Positions 19,855-28,595 of a stretch of 45,157 nt of DNA are shown piece after piece (position 1 is the stretch's first letter; each line of letters opens with the position of its first letter). Made by a program: the position numbers and the translations under genes. Below the pieces are notes generated by a model. The model saw only the letters and a program-made list of their open reading frames with translations. It was not told the DNA's origin and did no database searches. This stretch comes from an uncultured Clostridia bacterium (GTDB lineage: Bacteria > Bacillota > Clostridia > TANB77 > CAG-508). The DNA lies in NCBI GenBank assembly GCA_944390525.1, contig CALXQH010000020.1:1-45157 (forward strand). Direction: 5' to 3'.

Positions 19855-20520
19855 TTAAATATCTTTTGCTATTGTTAATATTGATACATTACATTTTTGT
19901 TGTTTTAACATTTTTGCACATTCATTAACAGTAGCTCCTGTTGTATAAATATCATCTAAAATTAAAATGTTTTTTTGTTTTATTATTTGAGCATTTTTAA
20001 GTTTATATGCATTTTTTACATTTTCTATTCTTTGCTTTTTATTTAAAGTACTTTGTATTTTATTATCTTTTATTTTAATTAATATATCTTTTTTATATTG
20101 TATATTTTTTATATTTTTTGCAATTAGTTTTGCTATTAGTTCTGTTTGATTATATCCTCTTTTTGCTATTTTTACCTTTGTCATTGGAACTGAAATTATT
20201 ATATCATATTTTTTTAAAAAACCACATATTTTTTTATTTTTTATAAAAAATTCACAAAACATATTAGAAAGGTATGGTTTATTTTCAAATTTATATTGTA
20301 TTATTTTTTCTCTGATAATTCCTTTGTATAAAAAAAGATATGCATGATAATCAAAATATTTAGTTTTGTCTTTTTTGCAATTATCTATTTTATTACAAAA
20401 AAGATTTGAATTTTCTATATTTTTTAAACATTTTAAGCATAAATAATTTTTTTCTATTTTTTCACATATTCCACATGCTTTTGGAAAAATAAAACAGAGA
20501 CATTCTTCTAAAAAGTTCAT
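19855..20520 (-). CDS. comF: ComF-family phosphoribosyltransferase-like protein
   Basis: The 221-residue product has an N-terminal zinc-binding segment (CGICEK ... CLKCLKNI) and a C-terminal type I phosphoribosyltransferase fold whose PRPP loop reads ILDDIYTTGATVNEC. It also has GYNQTELIAKLIA, typical of ComFC. ComF proteins take part in DNA uptake during transformation and associate with replication-restart helicases. AGGAGG lies 6 bases before ATG. It lies 33 bases after the restored recD2 stop, so the two are probably one operon. Confidence 0.92.
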   Translation of the reverse strand: MNFLEECLCFIFPKACGICEKIEKNYLCLKCLKNIENSNLFCNKIDNCKKDKTKYFDYHAYLFLYKGIIREKIIQYKFENKPYLSNMFCEFFIKNKKICGFLKKYDIIISVPMTKVKIAKRGYNQTELIAKLIAKNIKNIQYKKDILIKIKDNKIQSTLNKKQRIENVKNAYKLKNAQIIKQKNILILDDIYTTGATVNECAKMLKQQKCNVSILTIAKDI

Positions 20521-20552
20521 AAAAACCTCCTAAAAGTAGTGCCCCTTATTTT

Positions 20553-22770
20553 CTAAATATTTTTAAGCTTAAATTCTAATCCTGTGTTTCTTTTTTTACT
20601 ATCTGCATTTTGAATCATAAATTCAATTATATTTGGATTACCTATTAGTATTAATATTTTTTTAGCTCTCGTCATTGCAGTATATAGTAATGTTCTTGTT
20701 AGTAACATTGGTGGTGCCTGCATAATAGGCATAATTACAACATCGAATTCACTTCCGTTGGGCTTTATGTACAGTTATACAATAGCTATGTTCTATTTGT
20801 TCTAGTTCTTCAAAATTATACCATACCAATTTATTATCATCAAATTTAATTTTAACTTTTTTATCAGTTTCGTCTATCTTTAAAATAGTGCCATATTCAC
20901 CATTAAATACCCCTTTTCCTATTTCTAAAGTTCCTTCTTTTTTTTCCCAATATATGTCATAGTTGTTTTTTGTTTGCATAATTCTGTCTCCTTCTCGGAA
21001 AACAAAATCTAAAAATTTTCTTTCTATTTTTCCTTCTGATGGTGGGTTTATTACTTTTTGTAAGCTTTTATTAAGTTCTTTCGTTCCTAGTTCTCCTTTT
21101 TTAGTTGGACTAATTACTTGAATGTTATCAATAAAATCATAATTATAACTTTTTTTTAGCCTTCCATTACATAAAGATATTATATTTTCTACTATCTTTA
21201 GTTTATTATTTTCTTTTATAAAGAAAAAGTCTTCTAATAGTTCTTTTTCTTCACTTTCTTGTGTTAAAAAGTTGTATCCTTCATTTACTTTATGGCTGTT
21301 TAATATTATTTTGCTTTTAGCAGCTTGTCTAAAAATTTTATTTAAAGTAATTGTTGTAATTTTTTCTGAGTTAATAATATCTTTTAATACATTTCCTGGA
21401 CCTACTGATGGTAATTGATTAATATCTCCTACGAGTATTAATTTTGTTCCTTTATAAATAGCTTGTAATAAATAGTTCATTAAAAATATATCTACCATAG
21501 ACATTTCGTCTACTATGATTATATCTGCATCTATTGGTTCTATTTCTATATTTGGTTCTATATTTTGAAGTTCGTCTGAATTTGTTTTTCCTATTTCAAG
21601 TAACCTATGTAACGTTTTAGCTTCTTCTCCTGTTGTTTCAGTCATTCTCTTTGCTGCTCTACCTGTTGGTGCACAAAGTACTACTTTTTTTCCTTCTTGT
21701 TTATACAATTCTATAATAGTTTTTATTATTGTAGTTTTTCCTGTTCCTGGCCCTCCGGTAATTATACAAACATTATTATCTTGTATTGATTTTATAGCTT
21801 CTATTTGTTTTTCTGATAATTCAAGGTCAGAATTTTTTTCTATTTTTTTTAGTTTTTTGTCAAAGTTACTAATTTGTTTTATATTTAAATAATTATTTAA
21901 TTCTATTAAATTCTCTGCAACATTTTTTTCTGCTAAATAATAATTTGCTAAATATACCCATTCTTGTTTATCTCTATCTTCTAATATTATTTCTTTTTTG
22001 GTTTGCAAAAATATAATATTGTTTTCTATATTATCTTCTGAAATATTTAATAATTCTTTTACAAATTGTACTAAATTTTCATAAAGTACCGCACAATGCC
22101 CATTATTAGTAGATAATTTTAATGCATATTTTATTCCACTTTTTATTCGTTCGTTATTTTCTAGATCTATTCCCATTTTTAACGCCATATTATCAATTTG
22201 TGCAAAATTTATTTTTGAGGCTACATCAATTAATAAATATGGATTTACTTCTATTAATTTTATAGTATTTGGCCCTAATTTTTTGTAAATATTCTCAGCA
22301 CTTTGTGGCCCTATTCCAAATTTTTCTAAATAACTTACTATTTGCCAAATATCCCAGCTTTCATTAAAACTTTTAGATATCTCTATAGCTTTTTCTTGTG
22401 TAATTCCTTTTATTGTAGCTAATTTTTCGGGCTCATATTTTAAAATATGTATTACTTCTTTTCCAAAAGTTTTAACCATTTTTTTTGCTGTAGCTGGTCC
22501 AATTCCTTTTAATTTACCATTTGCTAAATAGTTCTCTAATGCTTCTAATGATTCTGGTATTATTTTTTCAAATGTTTGAATTTTAAATTGTCTTCCATAT
22601 TCAGGATGTTCTACAAAATTTCCTATTATTTTTAGATTGTCTCCTTTTTCTATAAATGGCAAATACCCCACTATTGTAATTTCTTCTTCTTCTGTTTCAA
22701 TAATAGCTATCATATAACTATTAATTTCATTTCTATAAATAATATCTTTTATTTCTCCTTTTATCTCCAA
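20553..22770 (-). pseudogene. recD2: RecD2-type 5'-3' DNA helicase, interrupted by one extra base
   Basis: An in-frame part of 673 codons starts at TTG 22770 (AGAGGT upstream) and stops at 20749 after VHKAQRK. The next frame continues GSEFDVVIMPIMQAP ... LLYTAMTRAKKILILIG and stops at 20553. Skipping one C at 20757 gives 738 residues, the normal RecD2 size, with motif VI (VHKAQGSEFD) restored. Domains are an N-terminal OB-like region, helix-hairpin-helix repeats (about 85-200), Walker A GGPGTGKTT (339-347) and VDEMSM (420-425). It may be an error, a pseudogene or a +1 recoding site (see findings). The unshifted product would lack motif VI and be inactive. Confidence 0.88.
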
Positions 22771-22843
22771 AGCTTTTACCTCTTATGTTTTATTTATGTT
22801 ATTTTATCCTTATTTTGTTTTTTTTACAATAGTTATGTAAAAA

Positions 22844-23200
22844 TTATTTTACTTCATCTATATTATCTATTAAATTTTTACAGTCTTTCCAATTTGATAT
22901 TTTTATATTGTCATAAGATTTAGATAATTTTTCTATTATGAATTTTGTATCATCAGTTGAATCTAAATCTACTATTATTATATCTTTTATATTTTCTTCT
23001 TTTCCATATATGGTTTTAAATAAAAATGAACGCAAAAATCCCTCTATTTTGTTTTCTTGATTTTTTGCAGCAATAATAACATATATTCCATCTGCTTTTA
23101 AGTTTGTATATGTATATGTATAAATTACTTGTTTTATAATTTCTATTAATCCATATATGGCTAAAGTCCATAAAATTCCGCTTAATATATAATTTAACAT
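22844..23200 (-). CDS. Membrane-anchored protein resembling a glycosyltransferase-2 fragment
   Basis: The 118-residue product has one N-terminal hydrophobic helix (about 4-28). A short alpha/beta domain follows, IYVIIAAKNQENKIEGFLRS and IIIVDLDSTDDT, which resembles the start of family 2 glycosyltransferases (nucleotide-sugar-binding DxD-like aspartates). It is far too short for an active enzyme, but such short forms occur in Clostridia. Function is unknown. SD AGAAGGGG precedes ATG. It is upstream of recD2 (73 bases) and divergent from the pseudouridine synthase. Confidence 0.6.
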   Translation of the reverse strand: MLNYILSGILWTLAIYGLIEIIKQVIYTYTYTNLKADGIYVIIAAKNQENKIEGFLRSFLFKTIYGKEENIKDIIIVDLDSTDDTKFIIEKLSKSYDNIKISNWKDCKNLIDNIDEVK

Positions 23201-23285
23201 ATTATAGTCCCCTTCTAGAAAACTTGCTTTTATTTTATTTTATGCAATTTTAAAATTTTAGTTACTTTTATTGAAAATAAAAACT

Positions 23286-23314
23286 TTGACATCACAATTA
23301 AATTGTTATATACT
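23286..23314 (+). promoter_or_regulatory. Near-consensus sigma-A promoter ending 6 bases before the rluD-like start codon
   Basis: TTGACA (23286-23291), a 17-base spacer and TATACT (23309-23314). The expected transcription start, 7 bases after the -10, is 23321, the A of the ATG. Confidence 0.8.
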
Positions 23315-23320
23315 AAAAAT

Positions 23321-24190
23321 ATGAAAAAGGTTATTGTTGATAAAAAATATAATGAAAAAAAATTAAATAGCTTTTTATTAAATACTTTTGAAGGTCTTAG
23401 TATGAATACTTTGTATAAGGCTTTACGCAAAAAAGATATTAGAGTAAATGATGTTAAAGTTTCAACTAATATAACTGTATATGCTGGAGATAATATAAAG
23501 ATTTATGTACCTGATGAGCAATTGTTTTCTCAAAAAAACTTCAAAATTGATATAGTTTATGAAGATGAAAATATTGTTGTTATAAATAAGCCAGTAGAAA
23601 TTGAAGTTATTGGAGAAAATAGTTTAACTTCTAAATTAATAAAATATTATAATTCTAAAAATGTTTTTATTAAACCTTGTCACCGTTTAGATAGAAATAC
23701 TACAGGTTTAGTTTTATTTGCAAAAAATGAATTTTCTTTAAATATTTTATTAAATAAGTTTAAAAACCGTGAAATAGAAAAACATTATCGTGCTTTAGTC
23801 TATGGTATTCCTAGTAAAAGTGAAAGTATTTTAACAGCTTACTTGTTTAAAGATGCAAAAAAATCTTTTGTATATATTAGTGATGTACCTAAAAAAGGTT
23901 ATGAAAAGATTATTACTTCATACAAAGTTATAAATTCAAATAAAAAAAATAATACTAGTATCTTAGACATTAATTTAATTACTGGTAAAACTCACCAAAT
24001 TAGAGCTCATTTAGCTCATATTGGTTTTCCTATTATTGGAGATGGAAAATATGGTAATGGAGAAATTAATAAAAGGTTTAAATATAAATATCAACAACTT
24101 TGTAGTTATTCTATTAAATTTTGTTTTACTACAAATAGCGGAATATTAGATTATTTAAATAACAAAAAAATAGAAATAAACAAGTCATAA
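23321..24190 (+). CDS. RluA/RluD-family pseudouridine synthase
   Basis: The product of about 289 residues has an N-terminal S4-like domain (LNSFLLNTFEGLSMNTLYKA ... IRVNDVKV) and the RluA catalytic core. The core carries HRLDRNTTGLVLFAKN with the catalytic Asp, then KHYRALVYG and the RNA-binding GKTHQIRAHLAHIGFPI. It isomerises uridines in rRNA or tRNA; the exact site cannot be told from sequence. I chose ATG 23321 since it starts the S4-like domain. It has no Shine-Dalgarno, and the promoter places the transcript start on the ATG, suggesting a leaderless mRNA. An upstream in-frame TTG (23303) lies inside the promoter. Confidence 0.9.
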   Translation: MKKVIVDKKYNEKKLNSFLLNTFEGLSMNTLYKALRKKDIRVNDVKVSTNITVYAGDNIKIYVPDEQLFSQKNFKIDIVYEDENIVVINKPVEIEVIGENSLTSKLIKYYNSKNVFIKPCHRLDRNTTGLVLFAKNEFSLNILLNKFKNREIEKHYRALVYGIPSKSESILTAYLFKDAKKSFVYISDVPKKGYEKIITSYKVINSNKKNNTSILDINLITGKTHQIRAHLAHIGFPIIGDGKYGNGEINKRFKYKYQQLCSYSIKFCFTTNSGILDYLNNKKIEINKS

Positions 24191-24225
24191 AATCATCTAT
24201 TAATAAATGATTTTATGACTTGTTT
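24178..24225. terminator. Very strong bidirectional terminator
   Basis: A perfect 19-bp stem (24178-24196 with 24207-24225), a 10-base loop and T-runs. It lies between the convergent pseudouridine synthase gene, whose stop it includes, and ftsH. Confidence 0.9.
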
Positions 24226-26028
24226 TTATTTAATAATTTTTTCAAATTCTTCTGTTGAAATAACTTCTTTTTCTATTAAAGTTTGAGCTACTTTGTTTAA
24301 TTTATCCATATTATTGGCTAATATTGTTTGAGCTTTTACATATGCTGTATCTAGTATAACTTTTACTTCAGCTCCTATAGCATCTCCAAATTTTTCTCCT
24401 AGTATTTGTAATTCATATGGATCTTTTTCTGTATTAATAGATATTGGACCCAAATTGTCACTCATTCCATATTTAGTAATCATATCTTTTGCAATTTGTG
24501 TTGCTACTTCAATATCATTGCTAGCTCCTGTTGATATATCATTTAATACTAATTTTTCTGCTGCTCTACCCCCAAGTAAAGCTACTATTTTTTCTTCCAT
24601 TTCTGTTTTTGAAATATAATATTTGTCTTCATTTGTTTTATACATTGTATATCCGCCAGCTACTCCTCGTGGAATAATAGATATTTCTTTTATGTCTTTT
24701 TGAGATTCTAACTGACTACTAACTATAGCATGTCCTGCCTCGTGATATGCGGTTAATTTTTTATCTTTTTCTGGTATTACTCTACTTTGTTTTTCTAGAC
24801 CAACTGTTACCTTTTTTACTGCACTTTCTATATCTTCATGTGTTATTGCTTCATGATTTTTTATTGTAGCTATAATTGCTGCTTCATTTAGTATATTTGC
24901 AAGTTCTGCTCCTGTAAAACCTGCTGTATCTCCTGCAATGTCTTTTAAACTAACATCATCATCAAATTTTTTGCCTTTTGCATGAATTTTTAATATTTCC
25001 TCTCTGCCACGCATATCTGGTAAGGCTATAGTAATTCTCCTATCAAATCTTCCTGGTCTTAGTAATGCTTTATCTAACATTTCTGGTCTATTTGTTGCAG
25101 CAAGTACTATTATGGTTTCTTCTGTATCAAATCCATCCATTTCAACTAATAATTGATTTAATGTTTGGTTATTTTCTGTTTCTGCTCCACTGCCGCTTGT
25201 TCTTCTTGAACCTATAGCATCTATTTCATCTATAAACACAATACAAGGTGAAATTTTTTTAGCTTTTTCAAATAGTTTTCTAACACGTGATGCTCCAAGA
25301 CCAGCAAACATTTCTATAAATTCAGAACCACTCATAGAAATAAATGGAACTTTTGCTTCTCCTGCTATAGCTTTTGCTATTAATGTTTTACCTGTTCCTG
25401 GCTGTCCACAAAGCAATACTCCTCTTGGAATTTTTGCTCCCATTTCATAGAATTTTTTAGGCTCCTTTAAAAAGTTTACTATTTCTATCATTTCTGTTTT
25501 TTCTTCATCTAGTCCTGCTACATCATCAAATTTAACTTTAGATTTAGTAGTTTCAGAATCATATATTTTTCCTTTATCTCCCCAACCTTGCATTTTAAAT
25601 ACTAATATAAATAACACTACTAGTAATATTGTTGGTAATAAAGAAAAACCATATTGAAAAATTGAAAAGAATACATTTTGTGGTTTTTGGTTTAATTCTA
25701 TATTACTTCCTTCAAGTTTTTTATTTTGAACTAATTCTATAAAAGCCTGATTACTTGGAATTAAAACAGTTTTTTCTTCTTCTTCTCCTCTTATTTTTAC
25801 TTTAGCAATAGTACTTCCTGTTGTCATCTCTATTTTTTCTATATTACCTTCATCAATTTGTTTTATTAATTCTGTATATGTCATATTGTTTTCTTCTTTT
25901 TGGTTATTGGAATTTATTAGCCAAATAGTAAGTATTGCTACAGCTAAAATTAATAGTATTGTAATAATTATATAAATTATTTTATATGAATTTTTGTTTT
26001 CTTCATTTTGTTTTTTTTCGTCATTCAT
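24226..26028 (-). CDS. ftsH: ATP-dependent zinc metalloprotease FtsH
   Basis: The 600-residue membrane AAA protease degrades misfolded membrane proteins and regulators. Transmembrane helices lie at about 16-38 and 125-146. The AAA module has GQPGTGKT (208-215; Gln replaces the usual first Pro), Walker B FIDEID (265-270), the arginine fingers in RPGRFDRRI and the pore region IEMFAGLGASRV. The zinc protease motif HEAGH is at 429-433. ATG is preceded by AAGGAGATAAAATAAGT. It lies 26 bases after a DUF1189-like gene. Confidence 0.97.
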   Translation of the reverse strand: MNDEKKQNEENKNSYKIIYIIITILLILAVAILTIWLINSNNQKEENNMTYTELIKQIDEGNIEKIEMTTGSTIAKVKIRGEEEEKTVLIPSNQAFIELVQNKKLEGSNIELNQKPQNVFFSIFQYGFSLLPTILLVVLFILVFKMQGWGDKGKIYDSETTKSKVKFDDVAGLDEEKTEMIEIVNFLKEPKKFYEMGAKIPRGVLLCGQPGTGKTLIAKAIAGEAKVPFISMSGSEFIEMFAGLGASRVRKLFEKAKKISPCIVFIDEIDAIGSRRTSGSGAETENNQTLNQLLVEMDGFDTEETIIVLAATNRPEMLDKALLRPGRFDRRITIALPDMRGREEILKIHAKGKKFDDDVSLKDIAGDTAGFTGAELANILNEAAIIATIKNHEAITHEDIESAVKKVTVGLEKQSRVIPEKDKKLTAYHEAGHAIVSSQLESQKDIKEISIIPRGVAGGYTMYKTNEDKYYISKTEMEEKIVALLGGRAAEKLVLNDISTGASNDIEVATQIAKDMITKYGMSDNLGPISINTEKDPYELQILGEKFGDAIGAEVKVILDTAYVKAQTILANNMDKLNKVAQTLIEKEVISTEEFEKIIK

Positions 26029-26054
26029 ACTTATTTTATCTCCTTCGCTTTATT

Positions 26055-27122
26055 TTAAGAATTTTCTATTTTAATATTAGCTTGAGGTTCTGGATTTTGT
26101 TCTCCTTTAGAAGAGTCTTTTTTATCTCCTGATTTTTTTTTCTTTTCTTCTTGTCTTTGTTTTTCGTCTTTTTTACGTACTCTTTCTCTTTCTTCTTCTT
26201 CTTTTTTTTGTCTTTCTTTTTCTTCCATTTCTTGTCTTACTTTTTCTTGTTCTTTTATAATTTTAGAAAGTTCTATTTGCTTTTTTATTAAATCCGCTTT
26301 AATCATTAAAATAGCTGTAATAATATAAATACAAGTAATAGTCATATACATAATAGAAAAATATTTAATAGTATATCCTGTTAAAGTGTTTATAATTATA
26401 TAAATTAAGTTTAAAATTATAGGTAATGTTAAACTATGTATAGCTATATTATATATACTTCTATATCTCATTCTTAAATTTGAAATTATTCCAGTAATAT
26501 AACCTATCATAGAATATAAAATAGCATCTAATAGTACTGTGGATAAATAAATAATAAATAAATATATATACATTGCAAGAAAAAATGATATATATATATA
26601 ATAAATATTATTTCCAGATAAAATATTAATTATATCTTGCTTATCTAATTTTACTAAATTAAATTGATTTGCTATGTCTGTTAAAGAAATAGTTGTTAAT
26701 ATTGATGACATATTTGTTTTTAGTATAACCTTATCTTGTAATATTATTATTCCATTGTAATAACTTTTTATTTCTTCTTCATACTTAGATATTTGTTCAT
26801 TAGATATATTTTCAGATGTATCTATTATTACTTGTCCTTCAAATAAATTATCTACATTTTGCTTTGTTTTTATATATAATTTTCCTTCTTTAAATTCAAG
26901 TGTTTCAATATTATTGTTAATATAATTTTTTATTGTATTTAAAGTATTGCTAAATTTATAAGTTGTTGTTATAGTTAAGAAGAAAGTAAAAATTAACATT
27001 ATAGTTACTATATAAAATATTGTGCTTTTGGTTTTTTGTATTGCTAACTTTTGATAATCTTCTAATCCAAATATACTTATTTTTAATTTTTTCCAAAATG
27101 AAATTTTTACTTCTTCTTCCAC
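26055..27122 (-). CDS. DUF1189-like membrane protein with charged C-terminal tail
   Basis: The 355-residue product has four or five membrane segments (about 33-55 and several between 170 and 275). Between the first two is an extracellular domain of about 115 residues. A long Lys/Glu/Arg coiled tail (about 280-355) ends in a Pro/Gln-rich stretch. The order of an initial FWKKLKISIFG, one TM, an outside domain and four TMs resembles DUF1189. Function is unknown. It is sandwiched between cysS and ftsH with gaps of 42 and 26 bases, so a membrane-quality-control link to FtsH is possible but is only inferred. Confidence 0.65.
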   Translation of the reverse strand: MEEEVKISFWKKLKISIFGLEDYQKLAIQKTKSTIFYIVTIMLIFTFFLTITTTYKFSNTLNTIKNYINNNIETLEFKEGKLYIKTKQNVDNLFEGQVIIDTSENISNEQISKYEEEIKSYYNGIIILQDKVILKTNMSSILTTISLTDIANQFNLVKLDKQDIINILSGNNIYYIYISFFLAMYIYLFIIYLSTVLLDAILYSMIGYITGIISNLRMRYRSIYNIAIHSLTLPIILNLIYIIINTLTGYTIKYFSIMYMTITCIYIITAILMIKADLIKKQIELSKIIKEQEKVRQEMEEKERQKKEEEERERVRKKDEKQRQEEKKKKSGDKKDSSKGEQNPEPQANIKIENS

Positions 27123-27164
27123 TATTTTTTAATTCCCTTCTTTATTATAATAATATTATTTTAA

Positions 27165-28565
27165 TTATGCTTTTTCTACAAGCATGCCTTCTTTGCTATC
27201 TTTAATAATATATCCTTTTTGTTTTAAAATATCTCTAATTTCATCTGATAAAGCCCAATCTTTATTTTCTCTTGCTTTTTTTCTTTTTTCTATTAACTCT
27301 TTTATTTCTTCTGGTAATTCTACTTTTTTGCTTTCATCTAAATATTTTTTACTATTTTCTAAGTCTAGTCCTAATACTTTATCAAATTTTAATAAAAGAT
27401 TTGCTAATTGTTTTGATTTACTGTTGTTTCTTACAATCTCCCACACAATTCCCATAGCAGCAGGCATATTTAAATCATCATTTATTGTTTCCAAGAATTT
27501 ATTTTCATATTCTTTTATTTGTTTTTCTTCTATATTTTCTTTGCCTTCTAAATGTTTTAAAAATCCTTCTCTTAAACGCATTAATGCTTTTTGAGTAGCT
27601 AAAGCAGTTTCAAATGTAAAATTTAATTTTGTACGGTAATGAGCAGTAAAACAAAATAGTTTATATGCTAGTGGTTCAATTTCTCTTTCTTGTAAATTAT
27701 CTAAAGTATATGTATTTCCTAATGATTTTGACATTTTTCCGCCATCTACTTGTAAAAATTCAACATGCATCCAAAATTTAGCAGGAATTTTTCCTGTTAG
27801 TCCTTTGCTTTGAGCTATTTCATTTTCATGATGTGTTGGAATATGATCAATTCCTCCAGTGTGAATGTCAAATTGATCTCCTAAGTATTTTTTTCCCATA
27901 GCAGAACATTCTATATGCCATCCTGGATAAGATAACCCCCAAGGGCTTTCCCATTTCATTATATGATTTTCAGGTGCTTTAATCCATAATGCAAAATCGT
28001 ATGGACTTTTCTTTTCTATATCAACATCAACTCTTGCTCCTGCAATTTGTTCATCTATTTTTCTGTTTGACAATACAGGATATTTATCTAGTTTTGAAAT
28101 ATCAAAGTAAATTCCTTTACTAGTTTCATAAGCATAACCATTTTTTATTAATCCTTGAACAAATTCAAGCATTTCTGCAATATGTTCTGTTGCTTTTGCT
28201 ATTATTTCAGGTTTTTCTATATTAAGTCTTTCCATATCTCTAAAAAATATATCTGTATAATATTTTGCAATTTCATATGGATTTTTATTTTCTTTTCTTG
28301 CTGCTTTTTCCATTTTGTCTTCACCTTCATCTGCATCAGATTCTAAATGTCCAACATCTGTAATATTCATAACATGTTTTAAATTGTATCCATTATATTC
28401 TAAAACTCTTCTTAATGTATCCATAAAAATATATGCTCTGAAGTTTCCTATATGTGCATAGCTATATACAGTTGGACCACAAGAGTAAATACGTACGTTT
28501 TTTTGCTCTAATGGTTTAAAAATTTCTTTAGTTCTTGTTAACGTATTATATAATTGTATTGGCAT
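27165..28565 (-). CDS. cysS: Cysteine-tRNA ligase
   Basis: The 466-residue class I synthetase charges tRNA-Cys. The signature HIGH appears as HIGN (GPTVYSYAHIGNFRAYIF), as is common in CysRS. Zinc ligands are YSCGPTVY, ECSAMG and the THHENEIAQSKG region. KMSKS is present as GGKMSKSLGN. The C-terminal anticodon domain is normal (WALSDEIRDILKQKG). No T-box precedes it. It is followed by the DUF1189-like gene and ftsH in the same direction. Confidence 0.97.
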   Translation of the reverse strand: MPIQLYNTLTRTKEIFKPLEQKNVRIYSCGPTVYSYAHIGNFRAYIFMDTLRRVLEYNGYNLKHVMNITDVGHLESDADEGEDKMEKAARKENKNPYEIAKYYTDIFFRDMERLNIEKPEIIAKATEHIAEMLEFVQGLIKNGYAYETSKGIYFDISKLDKYPVLSNRKIDEQIAGARVDVDIEKKSPYDFALWIKAPENHIMKWESPWGLSYPGWHIECSAMGKKYLGDQFDIHTGGIDHIPTHHENEIAQSKGLTGKIPAKFWMHVEFLQVDGGKMSKSLGNTYTLDNLQEREIEPLAYKLFCFTAHYRTKLNFTFETALATQKALMRLREGFLKHLEGKENIEEKQIKEYENKFLETINDDLNMPAAMGIVWEIVRNNSKSKQLANLLLKFDKVLGLDLENSKKYLDESKKVELPEEIKELIEKRKKARENKDWALSDEIRDILKQKGYIIKDSKEGMLVEKA

Positions 28566-28595
28566 AAACTCTCTCCTTTAATTTTTTATGTTATT

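Noticed and set aside
23303..23320. Upstream TTG start for the pseudouridine synthase
   Set aside because: It lies within the promoter spacer and -10, so it would not be transcribed.
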